Shown here: in pieces, positions 1 to 7,459 of the stretch
Position numbering within the stretch: position 1 is the stretch's first letter
Layout of the letters: the number at the start of each line of letters is the position of its first letter
Assembly: GCA_030536555.1 (NCBI GenBank)
Contig: JAUNPU010000019.1
Coordinates: forward strand, 1 to 64,000
Direction of reading: 5' to 3'
DNA: 64,000 nucleotides
DNA from: Eubacteriales bacterium
GTDB taxonomy: Bacteria > Bacillota > Clostridia > Lachnospirales > Lachnospiraceae
Program-made: the position numbers and the translations under genes
Notes under the pieces: model-generated
Databases searched by the model: none
What the model was told of the DNA's origin: nothing
Seen by the model: the letters and a program-made list of their open reading frames with translations, nothing else

Positions 1-1091
1 CCCGATCTGATCTCCGCTCTCGACTTTGTCTCCGCTCCCGACCTGACCTCCACTCTTGCGGCGGCTGCCGCTGCCGCCGCTTCTGCCGCCCTTCGGGCAG
101 CCCGACCACTGAGCTTGCGCCCGCCTTTTGTTCCGCTCCTGCCCCCATCAACCACAGAACCAGACGGAAGCCGCGCCGAACCGTCTGGCGACGCATGCTC
201 AGACACACCCCCACCGGCGTCCCCGGACACTCCGAATTCTCCAGCCCCACCGATTTCCGCCCCGTCAGCACAGTTCATTGCCTCGCCGCCTCCGGCATCA
301 CCGCGTTCCATTTGTTTTTCATCTATTTCATTCCGGTGAACCAGATCCTGCCCTCGCTCTCTCCTTCCGATTCCAAATCGCCCGCGACCTGCAGCCGCCG
401 CTTCTGCCTGCGCCAGACCTTTATCGCCCATCGCTGTATCGGACAGATATCCGCCTCCATTTTCAGCTGTCGCCTGGTTCTCTCCTGCTGCCACTCGTCT
501 CTCCCGTCCGCCGCGAAGCAGTCGCCTCTGCCCGTCCGCTGTCCGTTCCTCAGCCGGATTGCGGCCTGCATCCGCCGACACGCCACGCATCATTCTCGGG
601 CACATGACATTTTCCAGATAATCCTGCAGAGAAGAAAGGAGCTGCTCCTTCCTGCCCGCCGCTCCCAGATCGAACAGCATCGTGAGCATTGCCATCATCA
701 CAGCGCCGCCGCCATACAGTACAATATAAAACGTATCCAGCCGATACCAGTAGGACGCAAATGCCCCCGCCGCCCCAGTCAGCAGGCACAGCCAGGTCCA
801 CTGCATCGACAACGCGCTCCAGCCTGACAGAGTCATTCCCGCGAACCGCAGTTCATTGAGCTGATGCTCCAGCCATGCTCCGCTGTCCCGAAGTCCCTGA
901 TTCATACGATATGTATTCTCCGCCCGTTGTCTGAGTTCCTTCAATCGACGGTGTCTGGTCATCCCCAGATTCGTGCTTTCCTTCAATAATCTTCTGTAGA
1001 GACGTCCGGTAATCAGTCTCGTCAGTATTCCGAGGCCACAGATTGCCGCCAGCACATAGAGTGCCTTTCCTGTTTCCAGTATTTGCAACAT
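1..1091 (-). CDS. Membrane protein with long low-complexity tail (3' end outside window)
   Basis: This reading frame is open from an ATG at 1091 to the window edge, 363 codons without a stop, so the protein is incomplete at its C-terminus. The start is preceded by GGGGAG. One hydrophobic segment lies at about residues 10-28, then a charged, coiled-coil-like stretch at 30-85, then two more hydrophobic segments at about 91-113 and 119-141. From about residue 160 the protein becomes a long charged, Gly/Ala/Arg/Glu-rich tail that ends in a poly-Ala run (about residue 340) and short repeats of Arg-Ser-Ala-Glu type. I do not recognise a family. The continuously open frame, the ribosome site and the upstream TATAAT support a real gene. 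It could be an envelope protein with a disordered cytoplasmic or exported tail. Confidence 0.6.
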   Translation of the reverse strand, partial: MLQILETGKALYVLAAICGLGILTRLITGRLYRRLLKESTNLGMTRHRRLKELRQRAENTYRMNQGLRDSGAWLEHQLNELRFAGMTLSGWSALSMQWTWLCLLTGAAGAFASYWYRLDTFYIVLYGGGAVMMAMLTMLFDLGAAGRKEQLLSSLQDYLENVMCPRMMRGVSADAGRNPAEERTADGQRRLLRGGRERRVAAGENQATAENGGGYLSDTAMGDKGLAQAEAAAAGRGRFGIGRRERGQDLVHRNEIDEKQMERGDAGGGEAMNCADGAEIGGAGEFGVSGDAGGGVSEHASPDGSARLPSGSVVDGGRSGTKGGRKLSGRAARRAAEAAAAAAAARVEVRSGAETKSRAEIRS

Positions 1092-1121
1092 AAAAACAGC
1101 TCCCCTTTCTTTCCTGAATTT

Positions 1122-1144
1122 GAATTTCAGACGCTCTTATTATA
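1122..1144 (-). promoter_or_regulatory. Likely promoter of the membrane protein gene
   Basis: A perfect TATAAT (minus strand, 1144-1139) lies about 50 bases before the ATG at 1091. The matching -35 region is poor (TTTCCA, 17 bases upstream of the -10), so only the -10 is convincing. Confidence 0.4.
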
Positions 1145-1266
1145 GCGTTCGAAAAACAATTTGGAAAGTTCAGGGAGCCTAGAATCGTTCGTCAAATTTC
1201 GCCTGAAACTGATTCTGAAGTTAAACCTGCACCGCCGCAATCACCACTCTGTATTCCGGCAATCTT

Positions 1267-1959
1267 CTACACTGCCGCAATCAGCGCCCGGGTCAGGTTC
1301 ACGCTGTGTACAATTGCCATGCGCTCGAATTCCGAATAGTCCATGCTGGCGCTGTCATCTGCTTTGTCAGAGATCGCGCGCACAATCAGGAACGGAATTC
1401 CGTTCAAATGAGCCGCCTGCGCAATCGCCGCGCCCTCCATCTCCGTGCAGGAACCATCAAAAGTCTGCACCAGCCACTCCTTCTTCGCCTTATCAGAAAT
1501 GAACTGATCTCCGGTCAGTACCCGGCCCTCGAACACACCAATCTCCGGGTTCACCTGCTCGCAGCACGCTTTGGCAATACTGCGCAGCTTCTCATCTGCC
1601 ACAAATGAAAATACATCCATCTGCGGAATCTGTCCCACCGGATAGCCAAATGCAACCGCTTCCACGTCATGCTGCACCGCATCCGTAGCCAGCACCATGT
1701 CGCCAATGTTGATCTCCGCACGCAGAGATCCAGCGATTCCTGTATTCACGACGCCGTCCACGCCGAACCGGTCCACCAGAATCTGCACACACATCGCTGC
1801 ATTTACCTTACCAATTCCCGACTTCACCACAACCACCTCTTTGCCGCCGATGGTTCCTCTGTAGAACTCCATCCCAGCTGCCTTCGTGATCTCCGGATTC
1901 ACCATTTCACTTTTCAACTGCTCTACTTCCTGCGGCATTGCACCGATAATTCCTAACAT
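1267..1959 (-). CDS. mtnN: 5'-methylthioadenosine/S-adenosylhomocysteine nucleosidase
   Basis: Cytoplasmic enzyme that hydrolyses the glycosidic bond of MTA and SAH, releasing adenine. It serves methionine salvage and detoxification of SAM by-products. The 230 residues match the usual length of MtnN/Pfs. The N-terminal GIIGAMPQEVE holds the family's catalytic-site glutamate (E11), followed by SGIGKVNAA and NTGIAGSL for the ribose/base pocket. TEMEGAAIAQ carries the substrate-ribose glutamate, and RAISDKAD carries the catalytic aspartate that protonates the adenine. All key residues are present. The start has AAAGGAG eight bases upstream. The gene stands alone, with its own promoter overlapping that of the divergent TSCPD gene. 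Confidence 0.95.
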   Translation of the reverse strand: MLGIIGAMPQEVEQLKSEMVNPEITKAAGMEFYRGTIGGKEVVVVKSGIGKVNAAMCVQILVDRFGVDGVVNTGIAGSLRAEINIGDMVLATDAVQHDVEAVAFGYPVGQIPQMDVFSFVADEKLRSIAKACCEQVNPEIGVFEGRVLTGDQFISDKAKKEWLVQTFDGSCTEMEGAAIAQAAHLNGIPFLIVRAISDKADDSASMDYSEFERMAIVHSVNLTRALIAAV

Positions 1960-2036
1960 ATAAGCTCCTTTACTCTGTCATTTCATAATCTTCACAACTT
2001 CTGTAACTGTATCGACTGATTCTCAGCACTTCTTTC

Positions 2037-2065
2037 ATTATATCTGGGGATTCCCCTCTTGACAA
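2037..2065 (-). promoter_or_regulatory. Promoter of mtnN
   Basis: Minus-strand TTGTCA (2065-2060), 17-bp spacer, TATAAT (2042-2037). The -35 box overlaps the -35 box of the divergent promoter on the other strand. Confidence 0.7.
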
Positions 2066-2088
2066 TCCCTTTCCTTCAATACTATAAT
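2059..2088 (+). promoter_or_regulatory. Promoter of the TSCPD gene
   Basis: TTGACA (2059-2064), 18-bp spacer, TATAAT (2083-2088). Both hexamers are perfect. The -35 hexamer shares five bases with the mtnN -35 on the opposite strand. Confidence 0.75.
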
Positions 2089-2195
2089 TATTATCTGGGC
2101 TGCCTGCCTGCGGCCCGACTATCGCTTATAGATTTACCGATTTCATTTGAACAACATACACACAATTTTCGAACAAACGGAGGATTAACAATATT

Positions 2196-2444
2196 ATGAT
2201 GATGTACAAACCGAAGGGCGTATGCTCCAGAGAGATTTATTTTGACGTAGTTGACAACAAGCTGACCGGCGTTCGCTATGTGGGCGGCTGCTCCGGCAAC
2301 ACCCAGGGCGTTGGACGCCTGCTGGAAGGCATGGACGTAGATGAGGCAATCAGCCGCCTCGAAGGCATCCACTGCGGCCCGAAGTCCACCTCCTGCCCGG
2401 ACCAGCTGGCGCAGGCACTGAAGGCTTATAAGAGCGAACAGTAA
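2196..2444 (+). CDS. TSCPD domain protein (TIGR03905-type)
   Basis: Small 82-residue protein that is essentially one TSCPD domain, the Cys-containing module also found at the C-terminus of class II ribonucleotide reductases. Visible cysteines are in VCSRE (C10), GGCSGN (C32), and the C-terminal pair HCGPKSTSCPDQ, where the domain takes its name from the T/S-C-P-D motif. A metal-binding role is known for the reductase tail; the job of the free-standing form is not established. GGAGG lies 12 bases upstream of the first of three consecutive ATG codons, so the first is the best start. It is monocistronic, followed by a strong terminator. Confidence 0.85.
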   Translation: MMMYKPKGVCSREIYFDVVDNKLTGVRYVGGCSGNTQGVGRLLEGMDVDEAISRLEGIHCGPKSTSCPDQLAQALKAYKSEQ

Positions 2445-2477
2445 TGTAAGACGATTGCCGCCAGGCGTATAATTTTA

Positions 2478-2526
2478 GAAGAGAATCGACGCTGCTTTTA
2501 TGGCAGGATTGATTCTCTTCTTTTTT
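2478..2526 (+). terminator. Rho-independent terminator of the TSCPD gene
   Basis: Perfect 10-bp stem (2478-2487 with 2511-2520) followed directly by six T. Confidence 0.9.
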
Positions 2527-2573
2527 GTCAATTATTTCTTTCGGTATTATATTCGTAGATGATGATTAATTGT

Positions 2574-2625
2574 AAAAATTCCCGTGCAACAAACATACTT
2601 AGGGAAATATCTGTTACACGGGGAA
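2574..2625 (-). terminator. Terminator downstream of the secreted protein gene
   Basis: On the minus strand a 13-14-bp stem with one bulged C and one G-T pair (about 2625-2612 with 2591-2579), followed by TTTTT. It ends the minus-strand unit that closes at 2646. Confidence 0.75.
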
Positions 2626-2645
2626 CTTTATGTTGACCTTATATA

Positions 2646-3191
2646 TTACTCTGTTGCATAATTATCTAAGGATTGAACCTGAATACTTTGTGAGTCCGCT
2701 CTCCAAGCTTCTTGGAGCGTATTTTCTAAGTTGTAAGCGCCTGCAATACCTCTTAAGCGATAATCTCTACCTCGCTCTAAACCATCCACATCAAAAGATA
2801 CTACTGCAGCTGTCAAATCTTCTTGCATCTCAGCAGCAACCCACGTATATTTATATGTCTCAACCTTAGCCCATGCCGAATGTTCTGCATCCCAAACCTC
2901 CAGATAAAGATTCATTCTGACTTCTCGCATTGGTTCATGGCATAATATGCTTCCAAACAACCCAACAGTTCCATTACCTCTATCTGTGATAGAAACCTCA
3001 AAAGAAGAAATTAATGATCCACGTGGCATACCATTTAATCGTGCCATCTTGCCATTTGAATATTCCTGAACAATATCAATATCCTTAGCACTACTTTCCC
3101 ATGTGGATTCAGCATATGCAATACTCTGTGATACCAACATTATCATCACCACCAGCATACTAATTAAACAAGCTTTTTTTCTTCTTTTCAT
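2646..3191 (-). CDS. Secreted protein of unknown function (DUF6147-like in outline)
   Basis: A 181-residue exported protein. The start chosen is the ATG at 3191, because AAGGAG stands 11 bases before it; the longer frame to 3215 has that ribosome site inside it. The N-terminus is MKRRKKACL followed by about 20 hydrophobic residues and ...IAYAES, a signal peptide with an A-X-A cleavage site. The mature part has beta-strand character, with fragments such as EVSITDRGNGTVGLFG and MNLYLEVWDAEHSAW that recall small secreted Firmicutes proteins built on one beta-sandwich. No catalytic motif was seen. It lies about 60 bases downstream of a DUF4367-like membrane protein on the same strand. A+T content is higher than in the neighbours. 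Confidence 0.65.
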   Translation of the reverse strand: MKRRKKACLISMLVVMIMLVSQSIAYAESTWESSAKDIDIVQEYSNGKMARLNGMPRGSLISSFEVSITDRGNGTVGLFGSILCHEPMREVRMNLYLEVWDAEHSAWAKVETYKYTWVAAEMQEDLTAAVVSFDVDGLERGRDYRLRGIAGAYNLENTLQEAWRADSQSIQVQSLDNYATE

Positions 3192-3249
3192 ATTAAATCT
3201 AACTCCTTTTTCCATATATCAATACTCGAATATTTCTCTATAATACAGT

Positions 3250-4377
3250 TTAATATCTATTTATCTGCTCAATCATATTAATAAAATCTTCCTTTTTCAT
3301 AATACCAGATAAATAATAATAAGATGCTTCCAGTTCAATTCGTGCACTATATTCGGCTACTCCATTATCTAATATATTCTCCTCTATTTCTATTTCCTTA
3401 TCAAGCCAAAAATTATAAACCATCTCGCAGGTCTTTCTATCAGAAACAAGCATACCTGATAATCCTTTTGTATTTGGCATTTTTGCTTCCTCAAAATATA
3501 TACTTTTTCCTTGATAAACGAATTCAATAACTGCATGTTCTTTATCAAGAATAAGCCTTTTAAACCACATTTCTTCGGGAAGTTCTCCCAAAACAAGTAC
3601 CGGAATTTTCAATGCTGCTTCAATTTCTTTGTAAGCATCCTCTAAACCATCTGTTTGGACAATAGGAGCCTTAGCATTTCTATTAACTTGCCTCACCTGT
3701 TCATCCGATACCAAATATTGATTTAATCCATACTTCCCTGTCGCCGTAACCCCCATCGTCATCCCAAGCCCCATCACGCAAACCGCCGCCACCAGCAGCA
3801 GGACTTTCTTTTTCCCGCGCAGGCGTCCTGGTTTCACATTCCTGGTCATTGGCACAACCGATGCTTCGATCGGGTTCTCGGCAACCGTATCCGCATGGTC
3901 AGATTCATTCGGCTCCATGCCGCCCCGAATCATTTCTTCTTCGTTCCATCCATCTACATCAGACTCATGCTCCGTCTCATCACTCTCAGCCTCAACTACA
4001 GCATTTCCATGAATGGCCGCTCCAAACTCCGCGCTTCCGTACTCTGTACACCCGGGAATTGCATTCCCATGCTCTACGCGCTCGCATTCCTCATCTTCAT
4101 ACTCCGCACTCTCGCATCCCGCCTTCTCACATTCTGCGATTTCCCGCTCCGCCTTCTCCCGCTCGATTCTTCGCATCAGTGCTTCAAATCCCGCATCTGC
4201 TTCCGATTCGATTTTCCGGGCTTCGTCGGGGTGAGTAAGCTTCTCCTGTTCCCAGGCGAGTTCGGCTGCTTCCCACTCGTCAAGCATGCTTTCGTCGTCA
4301 GTGCCGAACAGCTTCTTGGCATCTTCTGTAAACATATTCAGTTTTTCATCCAATTGTTGTTCGTTTGAAGGTCTCAC
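3250..4377 (-). CDS. Single-pass membrane protein with DUF4367-like C-terminus; possible anti-sigma factor
   Basis: 375 residues from a GTG start at 4377 preceded by AGAGGAG. Residues 1-75 are acidic and helical. About 75-150 is a low-complexity Glu/Cys/Gly/Ala-rich region that looks like decayed short repeats. One transmembrane segment follows at about 190-212, after the basic RLRGKKK, and then an outer C-terminal domain of about 160 residues. That domain has the DUF4367 look: an IPVLVLGELPEE segment, then alternating strands ending in EDFINMIEQI. DUF4367 proteins are commonly encoded beside ECF sigma factors and regarded as anti-sigma factors. Here the nearest sigma gene is 1.2 kb away on the same strand, separated by murG on the other strand, so that role is inference. 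The codon use of the C-terminal half is A+T-richer than the N-terminal half. Confidence 0.6.
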   Translation of the reverse strand: MRPSNEQQLDEKLNMFTEDAKKLFGTDDESMLDEWEAAELAWEQEKLTHPDEARKIESEADAGFEALMRRIEREKAEREIAECEKAGCESAEYEDEECERVEHGNAIPGCTEYGSAEFGAAIHGNAVVEAESDETEHESDVDGWNEEEMIRGGMEPNESDHADTVAENPIEASVVPMTRNVKPGRLRGKKKVLLLVAAVCVMGLGMTMGVTATGKYGLNQYLVSDEQVRQVNRNAKAPIVQTDGLEDAYKEIEAALKIPVLVLGELPEEMWFKRLILDKEHAVIEFVYQGKSIYFEEAKMPNTKGLSGMLVSDRKTCEMVYNFWLDKEIEIEENILDNGVAEYSARIELEASYYYLSGIMKKEDFINMIEQINRY

Positions 4378-4438
4378 TGATACTCCTCTGCTTTCCCGCG
4401 GTTTCCAGAGTTTCCTCCGGTTCCTGTGTGATTCGGGG

Positions 4439-4469
4439 TTGACTTTTTATGGGTTGTGGTTACTATAAT
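4439..4469 (+). promoter_or_regulatory. Possible promoter of murG
   Basis: TTGACT (4439-4444) and a perfect TATAAT (4464-4469), but with a long 19-bp spacer. It lies 66 bases before the ATG. Confidence 0.5.
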
Positions 4470-4534
4470 GTTAGAGGCCAAATAACAGGTTTCGGAACCG
4501 TTATGAGGTTAAAATAATCTGGAGGCAACGTTTT

Positions 4535-5602
4535 ATGAAGAAAATCATCCTGACCGGCGGTGGTACTGCCGGGCATGTCACTCCTAATCTGGCTTTGCTC
4601 CCTACGTTACAGGAGCGCGGCTATGAGATTCATTACATTGGTACTTATAATGGAATCGAGCGCAAGCTGATCGAAGGCGCCGGTATTCCTTACGACGGCA
4701 TCTCTTCCGGGAAGCTGCGCCGCTATTTTGACTTGAAAAACTTCACGGACCCGTTCCGTGTGCTGAAAGGCTACGGGCAGGCACTTCGTCTGATGAAGAA
4801 GTATCGTCCGGACGTAGTCTTTTCCAAGGGTGGGTTTGTGGCTGTTCCTGTGGTACTGGCTGCAAAGCACTATAAAGTGCCGACCATTATCCACGAGTCT
4901 GATATGACTCCGGGACTTGCCAACAAAATCTGTATTCCTTCCGCTGCCAAAGTCTGCTGCAACTTTCCGGAGACGCTTTCCTACCTTCCGGCGGAGAAAG
5001 CAGTGCTTACCGGCTCCCCCATCCGCAGGGAACTGTTAGAGGGAGATCGGCTTACCGGATTGCAGTACACCGGTCTTTCCGCTATCAAACCAGTTATCCT
5101 GGTTATCGGCGGCAGCCTCGGCTCTGTGGCTGTCAACAAGGCGGTCCGCTCCATTCTGCCGAAGCTTCTGGACACGTATCAGGTGATACATATCTGCGGC
5201 AAGGGCAATCTGGACGAAAGCCTGATTGGTCGGGAAGGATATGTTCAATATGAATATGTAGACGCTCCATTACGTCATCTGTTTGCTGCTGCTGACCTGA
5301 TCGTCTCACGTGCAGGCGCCAATTCCATCTGCGAGATTCTGGCTCTGCGCAAACCGCACATTCTGATCCCGCTTTCTGCTGCTGCAAGCCGCGGAGACCA
5401 GATCCTGAATGCACATTCCTTTGAAAAGCAGGGATTCTCCACCGTTCTGGAAGAAGAGAATCTGACAGACGAGACTCTGCTTCAGGCAGTCGAACACACA
5501 TATCAGAATCGTCAGAAGTTCATCGACGCGATGAACCAGAGCACGTTATCCGATGCGGTTGGTACTGTGATCAACCTGATCGCAGATTACGCGGAACACT
5601 GA
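4535..5602 (+). CDS. murG: UDP-N-acetylglucosamine--N-acetylmuramyl-(pentapeptide) pyrophosphoryl-undecaprenol GlcNAc transferase
   Basis: GT28 enzyme that adds GlcNAc to lipid I to make lipid II on the inner face of the membrane in peptidoglycan synthesis. At 355 residues it has the family length. The N-terminal glycine loop GGGTAGHVTPN (residues 8-18) is present, then VFSKGGFVAVP, HESDMTPGLANK for the acceptor site, a second glycine loop GGSLGS, and SRAGANSICEILALRKP, the UDP-GlcNAc-binding segment. All are intact. The start follows GGAGG. It stands alone, away from any mur/dcw cluster, and is convergent with the sigma gene (23 bases between the stops). Many Clostridia carry a second, orphan murG of this type; whether this is the only copy cannot be told here. 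Confidence 0.93.
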   Translation: MKKIILTGGGTAGHVTPNLALLPTLQERGYEIHYIGTYNGIERKLIEGAGIPYDGISSGKLRRYFDLKNFTDPFRVLKGYGQALRLMKKYRPDVVFSKGGFVAVPVVLAAKHYKVPTIIHESDMTPGLANKICIPSAAKVCCNFPETLSYLPAEKAVLTGSPIRRELLEGDRLTGLQYTGLSAIKPVILVIGGSLGSVAVNKAVRSILPKLLDTYQVIHICGKGNLDESLIGREGYVQYEYVDAPLRHLFAAADLIVSRAGANSICEILALRKPHILIPLSAAASRGDQILNAHSFEKQGFSTVLEEENLTDETLLQAVEHTYQNRQKFIDAMNQSTLSDAVGTVINLIADYAEH

Positions 5603-5625
5603 TCTACACTCACATTGGTTTCATT

Positions 5626-6252
5626 TCAGGCATTTTCCGGGACACCTGGCGGTTCGGGTGTCTCGGAGATCCTTCTTGACTTTTTCCGGGTCTCCTTCTT
5701 CTCCCTGACCTCAACCGGACGATAGCACTCCAGCTCTTTTCGCAGATACTTCCTTGCTCTCGCCAGTCTGGTCCGACAGGCAGCCTGTGTGATTCCCAGC
5801 TGTCTGCTGACCTCTTCCACAGGGCGTTCCTCGATTGCCAGCAGCAGAAATATCTCCGCCCAGTCATGTTTCATCTGTTTTAGCTTACTCATGACATCGC
5901 GATATTCTTTTGCCTCCAGCAGAATCTCAAGGGTCTCGTCCTGTTCCGTATCATAAGGTCTGAATCTCTGTTCCTGCATCATGGCCGGATCCAGATAATC
6001 GACCGGATGTGTGGATTTCCTTCTGAAATAGTCAATGCTGCGATTTCTGATGATCGTGAGCAGTGTCCGCCTCACCCGTTCCTCCGTCATGTCCAGAAGC
6101 TCGTCTTCATAACGGCTGTAGAAGGAGGCAAATGTCTCCTGCACGATATCGTCAATCTCATCATAAGGTATTCCGCGCCGTTTTGCGATCACGCGCAGCA
6201 ACGGCATATAACTGTTGTAAATGGAGCGAAACCGTTCGTTAACCGAAATCAT
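5626..6252 (-). CDS. RNA polymerase sigma factor, sigma-70/ECF type
   Basis: 208 residues. Region 2 is seen at about residues 8-85, with the DEIDDIVQETFASFYSRY core-binding stretch and RRTLLTIIRNRSIDYFRRKS for -10 recognition. Region 4 is at about 115-170, with an HTH in ERPVEEVSRQLGITQAACRTRLARARKYLR. The tail (175-208) is basic, then Pro/Glu-rich. The start has AGGAGG four bases upstream. The gene is 25 bases downstream of the HIT gene and probably last in a rhomboid-HIT-sigma transcript. No anti-sigma gene lies directly next to it; the DUF4367-like gene beyond murG is a candidate partner. Confidence 0.88.
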   Translation of the reverse strand: MISVNERFRSIYNSYMPLLRVIAKRRGIPYDEIDDIVQETFASFYSRYEDELLDMTEERVRRTLLTIIRNRSIDYFRRKSTHPVDYLDPAMMQEQRFRPYDTEQDETLEILLEAKEYRDVMSKLKQMKHDWAEIFLLLAIEERPVEEVSRQLGITQAACRTRLARARKYLRKELECYRPVEVREKKETRKKSRRISETPEPPGVPENA

Positions 6253-6277
6253 GTCTCCTCCTGTAACGTCTGACAGA

Positions 6278-6694
6278 CTACAAAGCTTCCTTTATGATTC
6301 TCGCAGTCCTTGCCAGTTCCTCCGCATCGGCTTTCCCCGGCTTCCACGTCACGATCTCCGTTCCGCCTTCATAACGGGGAATCACATGCACATGCAGGTG
6401 GAATACAGTCTGCCCGGCACAGCTTCCATTATTCTGAACCACATTAAATCCATCTGCGCCCGGTCCCTTCATCATCGCTGCACCGATCTTAGCCGCCAGT
6501 GGAAACAGCTTGCCGGCAGTTTCCGCATCTGCCTCGCAGATATCTTTAAAATGATTCTTCGGTAAAATCAATGCATGCCCCTTGGTTGCCGGACCCAGAT
6601 CCAGAATGACCCGAAAGTCCTCATCCTCATAAATGGTTGCCGCCGGGATATCACCATTTGCAATCTTGCAGAAAATACAGTTGTCATCTCTCAT
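6278..6694 (-). CDS. HIT family protein (HinT-like nucleotide hydrolase)
   Basis: A 138-residue cytoplasmic histidine-triad protein. Such enzymes hydrolyse AMP-lysine or other nucleoside phosphoramidates and dinucleotides. The N-terminal CIFCKIANGDIPA has the Cys pair often used for zinc in this branch. The HIT signature HLHVHVIPRY is complete, and the preceding NNGSCAGQTVFHLH holds the nucleotide-contact residues. The length is normal. It lies 12 bases after the rhomboid gene on the same strand, with AAGGTGAG as ribosome site. Confidence 0.93.
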   Translation of the reverse strand: MRDDNCIFCKIANGDIPAATIYEDEDFRVILDLGPATKGHALILPKNHFKDICEADAETAGKLFPLAAKIGAAMMKGPGADGFNVVQNNGSCAGQTVFHLHVHVIPRYEGGTEIVTWKPGKADAEELARTARIIKEAL

Positions 6695-6706
6695 AATTGC
6701 AGCATC

Positions 6707-7339
6707 TCACCTTTCTTCAAGTTGATCCCAGAGCCTCTGTACAGGTGTGCGTTTCGGTTTCCGATACAGAATCGCCGCCAGAACGATGCCGATTACCAGT
6801 CCCGCCACATGTGCCACATTGTCAACACCTGCACTGGTAAATCCAAAATACAGCGAAAACAGGATCACACCTACCAGCTGTCTGGTACTCAGATCCTCCA
6901 GTCTTCCCCGATTCACCATCACGGCGTACAAAAGCCCTCCAATCACTCCAAATATCGCACCGGAAGCTCCCGCTCCCACCGCCTGCACCGGATCATTGAT
7001 GCTGAGCATCATGGAAACCACATTGGCGCCCACGCCGCAAAGCAGATAAAATATCAGGTATTTGACCTTTCCCAGTGCCCGCTCCATGTTGTCCCCCAAG
7101 ACAAAAAGGACCAACATATTGTTGGCGATATGCTCAATTCCGAAATGCATGAATATGGATGTGAGAAGGCGGTAATATTCATGGTTTTCCATCACATACG
7201 GTCCGTACATGGCACCATGATTCAGCATATACAGCGTATTCTCGCTGGAACCGGTGATTTCCAGATACAGGAAATACAAAATATTTAAGATGATCAGACC
7301 ACCATTGACCCAGGTGCGCCTTCTTCCAGAATACTCCAT
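6707..7339 (-). CDS. Rhomboid family intramembrane serine protease
   Basis: 210 residues with six or seven transmembrane helices. Catalytic serine lies in GASGAIFGVIGGLL and the histidine in NVAHVAGLVIGIV, together the rhomboid Ser/His dyad. The HFGIEHIANNMLVLFVLG segment gives the conserved loop 1/TM2 motif (H...N-M). It cleaves transmembrane segments of client proteins; the substrate here is unknown. The start has AGGAGA upstream. It is the first gene of the rhomboid-HIT-sigma unit, with a good promoter at 7394-7422. Confidence 0.92.
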   Translation of the reverse strand: MEYSGRRRTWVNGGLIILNILYFLYLEITGSSENTLYMLNHGAMYGPYVMENHEYYRLLTSIFMHFGIEHIANNMLVLFVLGDNMERALGKVKYLIFYLLCGVGANVVSMMLSINDPVQAVGAGASGAIFGVIGGLLYAVMVNRGRLEDLSTRQLVGVILFSLYFGFTSAGVDNVAHVAGLVIGIVLAAILYRKPKRTPVQRLWDQLEER

Positions 7340-7393
7340 TCGGCTCCGTTCTCCTATCCACGCACTCCGTCATCGGAGTGATTTTTCGTAAAT

Positions 7394-7422
7394 ATCTTAG
7401 CATATGTTTCCTTATTTGTTAA
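7394..7422 (-). promoter_or_regulatory. Promoter of the rhomboid-HIT-sigma operon
   Basis: Minus-strand TTAACA (7422-7417), 17-bp spacer, TAAGAT (7399-7394), about 55 bases before the rhomboid ATG. Confidence 0.6.
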
Positions 7423-7459
7423 GACATTCTGTCGGTAAGTTCCCGGTTTTCATGTACTT

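Noticed and set aside
195..827. A 210-codon plus-strand open frame over the left-edge gene
   Set aside because: It lies opposite a 363-codon minus-strand frame that has a ribosome site, membrane helices and a promoter. Its product is Arg/His/Ser-rich and looks like an antisense shadow.
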